In this document: piece by piece, positions 28,653 through 41,544 of the stretch
Numbering within the stretch: position 1 is the first letter of the stretch
Layout: each line of letters begins with the position of its first letter
Source: Cupriavidus necator N-1
GTDB taxonomy: Bacteria > Pseudomonadota > Gammaproteobacteria > Burkholderiales > Burkholderiaceae
NCBI RefSeq assembly: GCF_000219215.1
Contig: NC_015726.1
Location: 3,348,001 to 3,412,000 of the forward strand
Direction of reading: 5' to 3'
Length of the DNA: 64,000 nt
The notes under the pieces: generated by a model
What the model was told of the DNA's origin: nothing
The model's input: the letters and a program-made list of their open reading frames with translations, nothing else
Databases searched by the model: none
Program-made: the position numbers and the translations under genes

Positions 28653-28982
28653 CGCGCAATTCTCCCTGTAGGAAGTGAAGCAGACGTTTTAGGATCGGCA
28701 ATGCGCCGCGGGTCACGCGGCGGCGCTGCGTTTTGGTGCGGTTTGGGGTGCGCTTGCGCATCACAAAGCGACGAAATTGCCGGCCGGGCACTTCAAGCAT
28801 GAACTGTTCCAGCAGTGCGCATGTCGCGGCAATGCGGGGAAACCCACCCGCGCTGGCATATTGCACTGCGCCAACCGGGCAAGCGCGCAGGAAATCGCCG
28901 CATTTTGGCGCTTTGCGGAGAGGCATCGTATGATCGGGGTATCCAACGCTAACGCCCCTAACGTCCAGGGCAGCCAGGCATC
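28653..28982. other. Divergent intergenic region, peptide transporter and M20 hydrolase
   Basis: This 330-base gap holds the divergent control region. A promoter-like element for the M20 gene is listed separately. No supported gene is seen; a small minus-strand frame here lacks conserved features. GC-rich stretch with one inverted repeat around 28713-28730 (CCGCGGGTCACGCGG). Confidence 0.5.
28905..28934 (+). promoter_or_regulatory. Putative promoter of the M20 amidohydrolase gene
   Basis: -35 TTGGCG (28905-28910), 18-base spacer, -10 TATGAT (28929-28934), 48 bases before the ATG at 28983. Both hexamers are close to sigma-70 consensus. Confidence 0.6.
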
Positions 28983-30176
28983 ATGAAGCTCATTCCCGAA
29001 ATCCTGCAGGCACAAGCCGAAATCCGTGCGATCCGGCGCGACATCCACGCCCACCCGGAACTCTGCTTCGAAGAACAGCGCACCGCCGACGTGGTCGCGC
29101 AGAATCTGGAATCGTGGGGCATCGAAGTTCATCGCGGCCTGGGCACCACCGGCCTGGTGGGCGTGATCCGCAACGGCAACAGCCCGCGCACCATCGGGCT
29201 GCGCGCCGACATGGACGCGCTGCCGCTGCAGGAAGCGAACACCTTTGATCACCGCTCGCAGCACTCCGGCAAGATGCACGCCTGCGGCCACGACGGCCAC
29301 ACCGCCATGCTGCTCGGCGCGGCGCGCTACCTGGCGCAGCACAAGCCCTTCGACGGCTCCGTGCACCTGATCTTCCAGCCGGCCGAGGAAGGCGGCGGCG
29401 GCGCCCGTGAAATGATCAAGGACGGCCTGTTCGAGCGCTTTCCGTGCGACGCGGTGTTCGGCGTCCACAACTGGCCGGGCATGCCGGTCGGCACGTTCGG
29501 CACGCGCGCAGGCCCGCTGATGGCATCGAGCAACGAGTTCCGCATCGTGGTGCGCGGCAAGGGTGCGCATGCGGCCATGCCCAACAATGGCAACGACCCG
29601 GTCTTCACCGCGGCGCAGATCGTGTCGGCGCTGCAGGGCATCATCACGCGCAACAAGCGCCCGATCGATACCGCGGTGATCTCGGTCACGCAGTTCCACG
29701 CCGGCGACGCCACAAATATCGTGCCGGACCAGGCCTGGATCGGCGGCACGGTGCGCACGTTCACGGTGCCGGTGCTGGACCTGATCGAACGGCGCATGGA
29801 AGAAGTGGCGCGCGCGGTGGCGGCGGCGTTCGACTGCACCATCGAGTACGAATTCCACCGCAACTATCCGCCGACCGTCAACAGCGAGGCTGAGACCGGC
29901 TTTGCCACCGAGGTCGCCGCCGAACTGGTCGGGCCGGACAACGTCGACAGCAATGTCGAGCCCACCATGGGCGCCGAGGATTTCTCGTTCATGCTGCAGC
30001 ACAAGCCCGGCTGCTACCTGTTCCTGGGCAACGGCGACGGCGGCCATCGCGACGCTGGCCATGGCATCGGGCCCTGCATGCTGCACAACCCGAGCTACGA
30101 TTTCAACGACGAACTGCTGCCGGTCGGCTCGACGTTCTTCGTGCGGCTGGTGGAAAAGTGGCTGGCGCCTGCGTGA
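28983..30176 (+). CDS. M20-family amidohydrolase (hippurate hydrolase/aminoacylase type)
   Basis: These metal-dependent cytoplasmic enzymes cleave N-acyl amino acids, hippurate or similar amides. The 397-residue protein has DIHAHPELCFEE at residues 20-31, GLRADMDALPLQE near 77-89, the metal-site HACGHDGHTAML near 99-110, and IFQPAEEGGGGAREMI near 131-146, followed by a dimerisation domain and MGAEDFSFML. It faces away from the peptide importer across 330 bases, so it may process imported peptides or conjugates. The exact substrate is uncertain. Confidence 0.92.
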   Translation: MKLIPEILQAQAEIRAIRRDIHAHPELCFEEQRTADVVAQNLESWGIEVHRGLGTTGLVGVIRNGNSPRTIGLRADMDALPLQEANTFDHRSQHSGKMHACGHDGHTAMLLGAARYLAQHKPFDGSVHLIFQPAEEGGGGAREMIKDGLFERFPCDAVFGVHNWPGMPVGTFGTRAGPLMASSNEFRIVVRGKGAHAAMPNNGNDPVFTAAQIVSALQGIITRNKRPIDTAVISVTQFHAGDATNIVPDQAWIGGTVRTFTVPVLDLIERRMEEVARAVAAAFDCTIEYEFHRNYPPTVNSEAETGFATEVAAELVGPDNVDSNVEPTMGAEDFSFMLQHKPGCYLFLGNGDGGHRDAGHGIGPCMLHNPSYDFNDELLPVGSTFFVRLVEKWLAPA

Positions 30177-30225
30177 CGTTACGTACCTGAGCACAGCACA
30201 ACGATAACAAGAGGGGAGCATCCGG

Positions 30226-31251
30226 ATGGGCCGCCTGGCGCTGGATCGCGAGACAGCGCGCAGCTTCGCGCGCGTGGCGCTGGACAATATCCTGCGCCGC
30301 TATCCGTACAAGCTGGACCACATGATGGCCAGCGCCGGTGACCTGGCCGAACCGGCGGCCTGGCATCCGGTCTTCTGCGGCAGCTACGACTGGCACTCCA
30401 GCGTGCACATGCACTGGTTGCTGGTGCGGCTGCTGGCGCTGTCGCCGGACCTGGAGGAGGCGCCGCGCATCCGCGCAACGCTGGATGCCCAGCTGCGCCC
30501 AGAGCACATCGCGGTCGAACTGGCCTACTTCCAGCGGCCCCATTCGCGCACCTTCGAGCGCCCCTATGGCTGGGGCTGGATGCTGAAACTGCAGGCGGAG
30601 TTGCTGGTGCTGGCGCGGCAGGACGCCCAGGCAGCCACCTGGGCCGAGGCGTGCGCGCCGCTGGCATCGCACCTGTCACGGCAACTGGCGGATTTCCTGG
30701 ATGCAGCGGTTTTCCCGGTGCGCACCGGCACCCATTACAACAGCGCCTTCGCCCTGGTGATGGCCATGGCCTATGCACGCACGCACCAGGACCTCACCTT
30801 GCGGCGCGCCATCGTGCGGCGGGCCCACCGCTGGTTCGGACATGATCAGAAATACCCGGCGCGGTATGAGCCCGGCGGCGATGAATTCCTGTCCGGCGGG
30901 CTGACCGAAGCCGTGCTGATGCACGCCGTGATGGACGGCTGCGCGTTTTCAGAATGGTGGGAGTTGTTCGTGCCGGGGCAGGTGGAACTGGCCAACTGGC
31001 TGACGCCGGTCGAAGTGACCAATCGCAGCGATCCCAAGACCTCGCACCTGGACGGACTCAATCTGTCTCGCGCTTGGTGCTGGCGCATGCTGGAGCCCGC
31101 CCTGCCCGACCCGCTGCGGCCGCTGGCCATCCGGGCATGGTCGGACCATCTCGAAGCGTCGCTGCCGCAGGCGGTCGAGGGCGAGTATGTGTCGACGCAC
31201 TGGCTGGCCTCGTTCGCGGTGCTCGCGCTGGCCGAGCCGATCGGCGGCTGA
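30226..31251 (+). CDS. DUF2891-family protein
   Basis: The 341-residue protein matches the DUF2891 family by its opening (ALDNILRRYPYKLDHMM), HPVFCGSYDWHSSVHMHWLLVRLL near residues 45-68, and RPYGWGWMLKLQAEL near 107-121. The conserved Trp, His and Asp residues suggest an alpha/alpha-toroid-like fold with a catalytic-looking pocket, but no reaction is established. No signal peptide. It lies 49 bases after the M20 gene in the same direction with a GAGGGG ribosome site, so it is probably co-transcribed. Confidence 0.85.
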   Translation: MGRLALDRETARSFARVALDNILRRYPYKLDHMMASAGDLAEPAAWHPVFCGSYDWHSSVHMHWLLVRLLALSPDLEEAPRIRATLDAQLRPEHIAVELAYFQRPHSRTFERPYGWGWMLKLQAELLVLARQDAQAATWAEACAPLASHLSRQLADFLDAAVFPVRTGTHYNSAFALVMAMAYARTHQDLTLRRAIVRRAHRWFGHDQKYPARYEPGGDEFLSGGLTEAVLMHAVMDGCAFSEWWELFVPGQVELANWLTPVEVTNRSDPKTSHLDGLNLSRAWCWRMLEPALPDPLRPLAIRAWSDHLEASLPQAVEGEYVSTHWLASFAVLALAEPIGG

Positions 31252-31269
31252 CGGCGCCGCCAGCGTCCT

Positions 31270-32220
31270 TCAGTCCAGCGCGATGTCGCCGTACCAGGAC
31301 TCGGCCTTGCTCTTGGTGTTGTCGGTATCGGTCATGATGCCCACGGCGATGACCCGGCCGGGGTCTGTCCCGAAGGCCTTGCGGTAGTCGGCGCGCAGGT
31401 CGCGCTCATGGCAACGCCACTCATTGGCGTGCTTCATGCCGCTATCCACCACGATCATGCGCACCCTGTCAGTGTGCGGATTTTTCACCACTGAGCCTTC
31501 CGCGCGCCGTCCGCCCCAGATATACATCAGCGTGGCGTAGGGCATTTCGCGGCCGGTGGTCAGCCGCGCCATCTCGTACATCAGCTGGTCTTTCAAGGAC
31601 AATGCACCCTTGTCGCCGTCGAAGGCGACAAACAGGCGCAACGGCGAATCCTCGCGCGGGCCGTGGCTGTTGTCAGCGTTGCGGATAATGCCGCTGGTCT
31701 TCCAGGTCCAGCGCAGCATGCCGGCATCGCGATCGCGCAGCGGGACATACAGGCCGGAGGCTGAGCTCTCGGCCTGCGCATGGACGACCACGCGCTGGTC
31801 GACCTCTACCATCGAATAACGGGTGGGCGTCTTGTTGCGGTTGATGGTCCACGGCTGCCAGCCGACCGGCAACTGGCCGCGATGCGGTGAGACCGAGAAC
31901 AACGGCAGCGTGGCCAGGGTCGGCGGCGGCGCGGCATCGGCGACTTCGCCGTCGTCACCCGCCTCGGCTTCCGCCGCACTGGTGTTGGCGGCAGCCAGCG
32001 GGTCGGGCGACGACACCGCAGGCAGCGCCGGGTCCGTCTGCGCTGCCACGTACGCGGTCATGCGCCTGGCGAACGTCTGGCAATCGATCGCGGAAGTGCC
32101 TGCCGTATTGGCCGTGTCATCCGAATGAACCGCGGAAACAGGGGGAGTGGATGCGCATCCTGCCAGCAGCAGCGCGCCGGCGGCGCCAGTCAAAACCAGC
32201 CGAAACACCTTGGCCGTCAT
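31270..32220 (-). CDS. DUF3047-family lipoprotein
   Basis: The 316-residue protein has a lipoprotein signal with lipobox LLAGC (Cys22 or so), then a low-complexity Ala/Ser/Glu-rich linker of about 70 residues. The C-terminal DUF3047 domain contains LRWTWKTSGII, PLRLFVAFDGDKG, MYIWGG and VGIMTDTDNTKSKAESWYGDI. The W-Y-GDI ending resembles carbohydrate-binding jelly-roll folds. Function unknown. It is convergent with the DUF2891 gene (18-base gap). The chosen ATG has a GAGGGG ribosome site. Confidence 0.85.
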   Translation of the reverse strand: MTAKVFRLVLTGAAGALLLAGCASTPPVSAVHSDDTANTAGTSAIDCQTFARRMTAYVAAQTDPALPAVSSPDPLAAANTSAAEAEAGDDGEVADAAPPPTLATLPLFSVSPHRGQLPVGWQPWTINRNKTPTRYSMVEVDQRVVVHAQAESSASGLYVPLRDRDAGMLRWTWKTSGIIRNADNSHGPREDSPLRLFVAFDGDKGALSLKDQLMYEMARLTTGREMPYATLMYIWGGRRAEGSVVKNPHTDRVRMIVVDSGMKHANEWRCHERDLRADYRKAFGTDPGRVIAVGIMTDTDNTKSKAESWYGDIALD

Positions 32221-32451
32221 GTAACCCCTCGAAACCCGAATCCGGACCTGCTCTGTTGGCAAGGGTCCGGCTATTGCCCACTACTTGCTGCAAACACATG
32301 TTGCAACCGCCTTCGTGCCGCATGTGGGCACTTGGGTGTCGACCATAGCAGAAGGCGCGCAGTCCCGGAATGCTCGGCGACCCGCGTTGCGGCATGAAAA
32401 CAACGAGGACGCGCATGCCTGCGCCGGCCACGGCATTTTCGCCGCGCCAAA

Positions 32452-32484
32452 GCAAAAACCCCCAGCCTTTTGGGGCTGGGGGTT
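32452..32484 (-). terminator. Rho-independent terminator of the rRNA operon
   Basis: On the minus strand an 11-base stem (AACCCCCAGCC with GGCTGGGGGTT) is followed by a T5 run. It lies about 15 bases after the 5S rRNA end. Confidence 0.9.
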
Positions 32485-32499
32485 CTGCGGTATAAGAGC

Positions 32500-32613
32500 C
32501 TGGCGATGACCTACTTTCACACGGGTATCCGCACTATCATCGGCGCGGAGCTGTTTCACGGACCTGTTCGGGATGGGAAGGGGTGGTTCCAGCTCGCTAT
32601 GGTCACCAGGCAT
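32500..32613 (-). rRNA. rrf: 5S ribosomal RNA
   Basis: About 113-114 bases on the minus strand, starting TGCCTGGTGACCATAGCG and ending in GGTCATCGCCAGG. It contains the conserved CCCATCCCGAACAG core and GTGAAAGTAGGTC. It lies 3' of 23S rRNA and before a strong terminator. Ends are good to a couple of bases. Confidence 0.97.
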
Positions 32614-32720
32614 AAGGGGTTGCAGCGCTGAGGTTGAGGTCAACGCTGCGAATAGGGATGTAGTTGGGGTTGTGTGTCTTGTGTCAACTGTTTCGGCACA
32701 GTCGCGATCACACACCAGGT

Positions 32721-32737
32721 GAAACACACTGGTTATA

Positions 32738-32745
<8 letters not shown>
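32721..32745 (-). other. 3' strand of the 23S processing stem
   Basis: The sequence flanking the 23S 3' end is complementary to that flanking its 5' end at about 35611-35635, sharing GTTATAGG, ATCAAG/GTCAAG and ACACAC blocks. Such a stem is the usual RNase III substrate that releases pre-23S rRNA. Confidence 0.75.
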
Positions 32746-35610
<2,865 letters not shown>

Positions 35611-35617
<7 letters not shown>

Positions 35618-35635
35618 CTATAACGAGTGTGTCTC
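35611..35635 (-). other. 5' strand of the 23S processing stem
   Basis: Reads GAGACACACTCGTTATAGGG on the minus strand just before the 23S 5' end and pairs with the 3' flank at 32721-32745, with only a few mismatches. Confidence 0.75.
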
Positions 35636-35802
35636 GATTGCTCGAAACAGTCGCTACAGGATGAGTTCTCGCATTTGTGCCGTATTCCAAGTCATCTTTC
35701 GATCACTTAAATACATTTTGGTTGATACAATCACAACCCGGTATCGCGTTTTGTACTGCAGCGTCTCATCAACGCTTCGCGACACCTTTACTACATCCCA
35801 TA

Positions 35803-35815
35803 TTTTTAAAGAACA
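35803..35815 (-). promoter_or_regulatory. boxA antitermination element in the 16S-23S spacer
   Basis: The minus strand reads TGTTCTTTAAAAA, close to the boxA consensus TGCTCTTTAACAA bound by NusB-S10. It lies between tRNA-Ala and 23S rRNA, the normal place for a spacer boxA. The rest of this 296-base spacer shows nothing else I can name. Confidence 0.75.
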
Positions 35816-35913
35816 GCCGATCGTTAGATCGCTTGGCAATGCCAAATGGAAACACTCGCAACTCAGCGTCGCGAAGCGCTTTCATTTGACAACCAATCCA
35901 AGGTACCAGGTAG

Positions 35914-35989
35914 TGGTGGAGGATGACGGGATCGAACCGACGACCCCCTGCTTGCAAAGCAGGTGCTCTCCCAGCTGAGCTAATCCCCC
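35914..35989 (-). tRNA. tRNA-Ala (anticodon TGC)
   Basis: A 76-base cloverleaf on the minus strand starts GGGGGATTAGCTCAGCTGGG. The anticodon arm is CTGCTTTGCAAGCAG with anticodon TGC, the T-arm is GGTTCGATCC, and it ends in encoded CCA. It is the second spacer tRNA, 11 bases after tRNA-Ile. Confidence 0.98.
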
Positions 35990-36000
35990 TTCGGATAACT

Positions 36001-36077
36001 TGGTGGGTCTGGTAGGACTTGAACCTACGACCCCCGCCTTATCAAGACGGTGCTCTAACCACCTGAGCTACAGACCC
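36001..36077 (-). tRNA. tRNA-Ile (anticodon GAT)
   Basis: A 77-base cloverleaf on the minus strand starts GGGTCTGTAGCTCAGGTGG. The anticodon arm CCGTCTTGATAAGGCGG gives anticodon GAT; the T-arm is GGTTCAAGTCC and CCA is encoded. First tRNA in the 16S-23S spacer. Confidence 0.98.
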
Positions 36078-36083
36078 TTGGCT

Positions 36084-36115
36084 GTAACAGCAAACAAACC
36101 GATAAGTGTGAACGC
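36084..36115 (-). other. 3' strand of the 16S processing stem
   Basis: The spacer just after 16S reads, on the minus strand, TAGCGTTCACACTTATCGGT. It is complementary to the leader segment around 37832-37862 (ACCGATAAGTGTG block and flanks). This is the expected RNase III stem that brackets pre-16S rRNA. Confidence 0.8.
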
Positions 36116-36136
36116 TAGGCTTGAGACACAAGCCTC

Positions 36137-37671
<1,535 letters not shown>

Positions 37672-37831
37672 AATCTCTGTGTGGAAGCCTCGCGGCTCCC
37701 TCGCTCTTTCGAGCGGTCGCTCACTCTCAGAAAACTGACTGACCAGATCCGAAGATCCAGTCACGTTTTGCTGTGCGAGCACTGTATAACTTGTGAAGCA
37801 ACACTGTCCGAAGACAGCGGCGTCCGCTACC

Positions 37832-37862
37832 CAGCGCCCACACTTATCGGTTGTTTGGTTGT
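37832..37862 (-). other. 5' strand of the 16S processing stem
   Basis: On the minus strand ACCGATAAGTGTGGGCGCTG follows boxA and pairs with the segment 3' of 16S (36084-36115), including G-U pairs. This closes a loop around the whole pre-16S rRNA. Confidence 0.8.
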
Positions 37863-37870
37863 TAAAGAAC
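37859..37870 (-). promoter_or_regulatory. boxA antitermination element of the rRNA leader
   Basis: The minus strand reads GTTCTTTAACAA, a near-perfect boxA, about 190 bases before 16S and directly before the processing-stem sequence. Confidence 0.85.
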
Positions 37871-38079
37871 TTCGCTGCCGGCTTTGCCGTTCAGCGCTGC
37901 TGCGTTGTCTGCAGCAGAGAAACGAAATTATGCAGAGCTTTCTTCGTTTCGTCAACCGTTTCAGCAACTTTTTTCGCTGCGGCCGGCGCTGCAAACTTCG
38001 CTGCGCCAACCTTCCGGTCGCCCCGCAACCCTTGCTGCGTCTGCGTTGCAGCGCTGCGTTGTGTGTTGCGAGGGGGCGA

Positions 38080-38108
38080 ATAGTAGGCCGGATTCGCGCA
38101 CCTTGCAA
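38080..38108 (-). promoter_or_regulatory. rRNA operon promoter with GC-rich discriminator
   Basis: Minus strand: -35 TTGCAA (38108-38103), 17-base spacer, -10 TACTAT (38085-38080), followed by TCGCCCCC. A GC-rich discriminator directly after the -10 box is the known mark of ppGpp/DksA-controlled stable-RNA promoters. No strongly A/T-rich UP element is seen upstream. Confidence 0.8.
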
Positions 38109-38144
38109 CAACTTTGTCACAACGATCCGCTAGGGGTTCCGGGG

Positions 38145-38172
38145 ATTATGTCGTAAGCCATTGAGTGGCAAA
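38145..38172 (-). promoter_or_regulatory. Possible second, upstream rRNA promoter
   Basis: Minus strand: -35 TTTGCC (38172-38167), 16-base spacer, -10 CATAAT (38150-38145), again followed by a GC-rich stretch (CCCCGGAACCCC). Tandem promoters are usual for rRNA operons, but this one is weaker by eye. Confidence 0.4.
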
Positions 38173-38191
38173 GGAAATCCCCGAAATGACG

Positions 38192-38221
38192 AGTGCGGGA
38201 GAGACTTAATACCCCCGCACT
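38192..38221 (-). terminator. Possible terminator of the enoyl-CoA hydratase gene
   Basis: AGTGCGGG and CCCGCACT form an 8-base stem with a 14-base loop, 28 bases after the stop on the minus strand. The following sequence (CGTCATTTCG) is only weakly T-rich. Confidence 0.5.
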
Positions 38222-38248
38222 GCCCTCGGGTATTCCCTGATCCGGGCC

Positions 38249-39025
38249 TTAGCGATGCTGGAAATTCGGGCTGCGCTTCTCGACGAAAGCGGCCATGCCT
38301 TCCTTCTGGTCTTCGCTGGCGAAGGTGGCATGGAACAGCCGGCGCTCGAAGTGCACGCCTTCGGCCAGCGTGGTCTCGTAGGCGGCGTTGACCGACTCCT
38401 TGATCATCATGACCACCGGCAGCGAGAACCCGGCGATGGTCTCGGCGGCCGCCAGCACTTCGTCCAGCAGCTTGTCGGCCGGCACCACGCGCGACACCAG
38501 GCCCGAGCGCTCGGCTTCGGCGGCGTCCATCATGCGCGAGGTCAGGCACAGGTCCATGGCCTTGGCCTTGGACACCGCGCGTGGCAGGCGCTGGGTGCCG
38601 CCGGCGCCGGGCATGGTGCCCAGCTTCACCTCGGGTTGGCCGAACCTGGCCGAATCTGCCGCAATGATGATGTCGCACATCATCGCCAGCTCGCAGCCGC
38701 CGCCCAACGCATAGCCGGCCACGCCGGCGATCACCGGCTTGCGGATCTTGCGGATGGTTTCCCAGTTGCGGGTGATGTAATCGCCCTTGTACACATCCAT
38801 GAAGGAATACTTGGCCATCATGCCGATATCGGCGCCGGCGGCAAAGGCGCGCTCGCTGCCGGTAATGACGATGGCGCCGATGCCCTCATCCTGGTCGAAG
38901 GCGGTCAGCGCGGCGCCAAGCTCGTCCATCAGCGCGTCATTGAGCGCGTTCAGGGCCTTCGGGCGGTTCAGCGTGACCAGGCCAACACGGCCACGGGTCT
39001 CGACCAGGATGTTTTCGTACGGCAT
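38249..39025 (-). CDS. Enoyl-CoA hydratase/isomerase
   Basis: Crotonase-fold enzyme that hydrates 2-enoyl-CoA in beta-oxidation. The 258-residue protein has [17 protein letters not shown] at residues 18-34, [11 protein letters not shown] with the first oxyanion-hole segment, and [21 protein letters not shown] near 98-118. Glutamates at the usual catalytic positions appear in GCELAM and [14 protein letters not shown], so hydratase activity is likely. The ATG has a GGAGAAG ribosome site. It lies upstream of the rRNA operon in the same direction and is not clustered with other beta-oxidation genes. Could act in short-chain or phenylacetate-type pathways. Confidence 0.92.
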   Translation of the reverse strand: MPYENILVETRGRVGLVTLNRPKALNALNDALMDELGAALTAFDQDEGIGAIVITGSERAFAAGADIGMMAKYSFMDVYKGDYITRNWETIRKIRKPVIAGVAGYALGGGCELAMMCDIIIAADSARFGQPEVKLGTMPGAGGTQRLPRAVSKAKAMDLCLTSRMMDAAEAERSGLVSRVVPADKLLDEVLAAAETIAGFSLPVVMMIKESVNAAYETTLAEGVHFERRLFHATFASEDQKEGMAAFVEKRSPNFQHR

Positions 39026-39118
39026 GTCTTCTCCTATGTATTTGCAGGCGGATGGCACCGTCGCCACCGGCTGCGGGCTATTCTGCCACCGGTTGCGGCG
39101 TGGCGGCGCAGGCGCCGC

Positions 39119-39928
39119 CTAGAGCATGTGCGCCAGGAATTCGCGGGTGCGCGCGTGAGCTGGTGCCCCGAACACTTCCTCAGGCGGCCCTTCCTCCAGG
39201 ATCCTGCCCTCGTCCATGAACACAACGTGGTTTGCCACTTCCCGCGCAAACCCCATCTCATGCGTGACAACCAGCATGGTCATATGTTCTTCAGCCAGTT
39301 GCCGCATGGTGCGCAGCACCTCCCCGGTCAACTCCGGGTCCAGCGCGGAGGTCGGCTCGTCGAACAGCATGATGTCGGGCTCCATGGCCAGCGCCCGCGC
39401 AATCGCCACCCGTTGCTTCTGGCCGCCTGACAGGCGAGCCGGGTAGCTGTCCCGCTTGCCCAGCAGGCCAACCTTGCGCAGCAGCTCTTCGGCCTTGGGC
39501 ACCACAACATCGCGCGCCAGTCCCTTGACGGTCATGGGGGCTTCGACAATGTTCTGCAGCACCGTCATGTGCGGAAACAGGTTGAACGACTGGAACACCA
39601 TGCCCATCTTCCGGCAGATGCGGCGCACTTCCGCGTCCGCCACATATCTGGCTGCGCCGTCAGGGCCGGCTGCCGCCAGCGCCTCGCCTTCGATTTCAAG
39701 GGTGCCGCGGTCGATCACCTCAAGATGATTCAGGCAGCGCAGCAAGGTACTCTTGCCCGAGCCCGAGGGCCCGATCACCGCGGTGACATCCCCCTTGCGC
39801 AAGGTCAGGGAGACACCGCGCAAGACCTCCAGTGGCCCGAACGATTTGAAGAGATCCCGCGCCGCGATCATGATGCCGGGCGCATTGTGGGAATTGGCGC
39901 CGGTCGGGCTAGTCATCATGTTTGGCAT
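39119..39928 (-). CDS. Polar amino-acid ABC transporter ATPase (GlnQ/HisP type)
   Basis: Energises the permease encoded upstream. Walker [10 protein letters not shown] lies near residues 53-61, with Q-loop [15 protein letters not shown], signature [15 protein letters not shown], Walker [15 protein letters not shown] and switch histidine in VVTHEM, all in GlnQ/HisP style. An extra insertion [20 protein letters not shown] is typical of some His/Gln-type ATPases. The annotated ATG overlaps the permease gene by 20 bases; ATGs 3 and 19 codons later are possible. Last gene of the three-gene operon. Confidence 0.93.
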   Translation of the reverse strand: MPNMMTSPTGANSHNAPGIMIAARDLFKSFGPLEVLRGVSLTLRKGDVTAVIGPSGSGKSTLLRCLNHLEVIDRGTLEIEGEALAAAGPDGAARYVADAEVRRICRKMGMVFQSFNLFPHMTVLQNIVEAPMTVKGLARDVVVPKAEELLRKVGLLGKRDSYPARLSGGQKQRVAIARALAMEPDIMLFDEPTSALDPELTGEVLRTMRQLAEEHMTMLVVTHEMGFAREVANHVVFMDEGRILEEGPPEEVFGAPAHARTREFLAHML

Positions 39929-40562
39929 AGCGTTTTTCGAGATTCTGGAAGAACCAGGTCAGAATCAGCGTCATCACCAGATAGAAGAGCGCGGCGACCA
40001 GGAAAGGCGTGGTGGTGAAATCACGCTGCACGATGCCGCGCGCGGTGCGAAGAATATCGTTGAGGGCCAGCACGTAGATCAGGGACGTGTCCTTGATCAG
40101 CGTGATGGTTTCATTGCTGACCGGCGGCAACACCCGGCTGACCATCTGCGGCAGCACGACCCGCCGCATGGTCTGGAAATAGTTCATGCCCAGCGCCTTG
40201 CTGGCTTCATACTGGCCGCGATCGACCGACTTGATCCCGGCGCGGAAGATTTCCGCGAAATAGGCAGCGTAGTTCAGGGCGAAGGCCACCACCGCGGCGG
40301 GAAAGTCAGGCAGGCGCACGCCGATGACCGGCACGAACGGCAGCGCGAAATAGATAAACAGCATCTGCAGCATCAGCGGCGTGCCACGCATCAGCCAGAT
40401 ATAGCCATTGACCAGGCCGCTCAGCCACGGCCATGACGAGATGCGTGCCAGCGCCAGCGCAAGCCCCAGCGGCACCGACAGGGCAAGCGTGATGGCGAAT
40501 AGTGTGAGCGTGACTTGCGCACCCTGCGCCAATGGCGCCAGAAGAGATAAGACGTAGTCCAT
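39909..40562 (-). CDS. Polar amino-acid ABC transporter permease (HisM/GlnP type)
   Basis: The 217-residue inner-membrane protein has about five helices and the characteristic [22 protein letters not shown] segment near residues 53-74. The coupling loop [21 protein letters not shown] lies in the second half. A single permease gene suggests a homodimer. It follows the binding-protein gene with a hairpin between them and overlaps the ATPase gene. Confidence 0.93.
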   Translation of the reverse strand: MDYVLSLLAPLAQGAQVTLTLFAITLALSVPLGLALALARISSWPWLSGLVNGYIWLMRGTPLMLQMLFIYFALPFVPVIGVRLPDFPAAVVAFALNYAAYFAEIFRAGIKSVDRGQYEASKALGMNYFQTMRRVVLPQMVSRVLPPVSNETITLIKDTSLIYVLALNDILRTARGIVQRDFTTTPFLVAALFYLVMTLILTWFFQNLEKRYAKHDD

Positions 40563-40631
40563 GCTCGCGCGAAACAGAAGGAGGTGGGATCCCAGGCGCC
40601 GGGCCGGCGCGTGAGTCCGGATGTGGCGCGG

Positions 40632-40656
40632 CGCCCTGCCGGAACGGCGCAGGGCG
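40632..40656 (-). other. Intercistronic hairpin between binding-protein and permease genes
   Basis: An 8-base perfect stem, CGCCCTGC with GCAGGGCG, lies 16 bases after the binding-protein stop within the 110-base gap. Such hairpins commonly stabilise the 5' mRNA and let the binding protein be made in excess over the permease. It lacks a T-run, so it is not a full terminator. Confidence 0.6.
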
Positions 40657-40672
40657 TCACGCAGCGTCTGGA

Positions 40673-41458
40673 TTACTTGGTGATGTCAGCGCCGAACCAC
40701 TGGGTGGCGATGCGGGCGGCCGTGCCATCCTGCTTCATGGAGGCCAGGGTCTTGTCGAGCTTGCCGAGCAGCTCGGCGTCATCCTTGCGCACGCCGACGC
40801 CATATTCTTCCGTGCCGAAGTTTTCCTCCAGCACCTTGTATTCGCCGGCACGCTTGCTGATCAGGTAGCGGCCCACCACTTCATCCACCACAATTGCATC
40901 GAGGCGGCCGGTCGACAGGTCCATCAGGGCCGTGACGTTATCGCCGAAGGTCTTGAGTTCCTTCAGGCTGGCGGCGACCTGGCTTTCCTTCTTGATCGCA
41001 TCCACCGCGCTGCTGCCGTCCTGCGCGCCGACGATGCGGCCGGCCAGGTCGGCCTTGGCCTTCACCGGCGAGCTGGCACCGACGATGACGATCTGGTGGT
41101 TGGTCATATAGGGCGCGGTGAAGCTGATGTTCTTCTTGCGCTCTTCGGTGATGGTCAGCCCGTTCCACAGCACATCCACGCGCTTGCCGTTGAGTTCCGC
41201 CTCCTTGGCGCTCCAGTCGATCGGCTTGAATTCGACCGTCATGCCGAGACGGCGGCTGGCCTCCTTGGCCATATCGATATCGAAGCCGACGAGCTCATTC
41301 TTGTCATCGCGAAAACCCATGGGTGGGAAGTTGTCGTCCAGGCCGACAATGATCTTGGTGGCCGTGTCGGCGCCGGCAGCAGGGGCCGCTTCTTTCTTGC
41401 CGCACGCCGCAAACAGCGCCACGGACGAAATCAGGAGTAATGCAGCGATCTTCTTCAT
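40673..41458 (-). CDS. Polar amino-acid ABC transporter binding protein (lipoprotein)
   Basis: The 261-residue periplasmic receptor has a lipoprotein signal with lipobox LFAAC (MKKIAALLLISSVALFAACG), then a family 3 fold: IIVGLDDNFPPMGFRDDKNELVGFDIDMAKEAS in parts, VDVLWNGLTITEERKKNISFTAPYM and GAQDGSSA. These match receptors for polar amino acids such as glutamine, histidine or cystine; the ligand is not clear. The chosen ATG follows an AGGA ribosome site. A strong -10 box lies about 90 bases upstream. Confidence 0.92.
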   Translation of the reverse strand: MKKIAALLLISSVALFAACGKKEAAPAAGADTATKIIVGLDDNFPPMGFRDDKNELVGFDIDMAKEASRRLGMTVEFKPIDWSAKEAELNGKRVDVLWNGLTITEERKKNISFTAPYMTNHQIVIVGASSPVKAKADLAGRIVGAQDGSSAVDAIKKESQVAASLKELKTFGDNVTALMDLSTGRLDAIVVDEVVGRYLISKRAGEYKVLEENFGTEEYGVGVRKDDAELLGKLDKTLASMKQDGTAARIATQWFGADITK

Positions 41459-41544
41459 AGGATTTCCAATGCGAATAGGCGAGCATGCCGGTATCCGCAC
41501 ACAGATGTCGGCCGGCAGGTTTCAGATTGTTGTTGGCAGCGCGA

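Larger units (their letters stand above)
37672..38079 (-). other. rRNA leader region, about 400 bases
   Basis: Non-coding leader of the rRNA transcript between promoter and 16S. It holds boxA, the 5' strand of the 16S processing stem, a GAAACGAA/TTCGTTTC hairpin (37919-37926 with 37943-37950) and several repeats of CTGCGTTG-like sequence around 37900-38066. Small frames here are not supported as genes. Confidence 0.7.
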
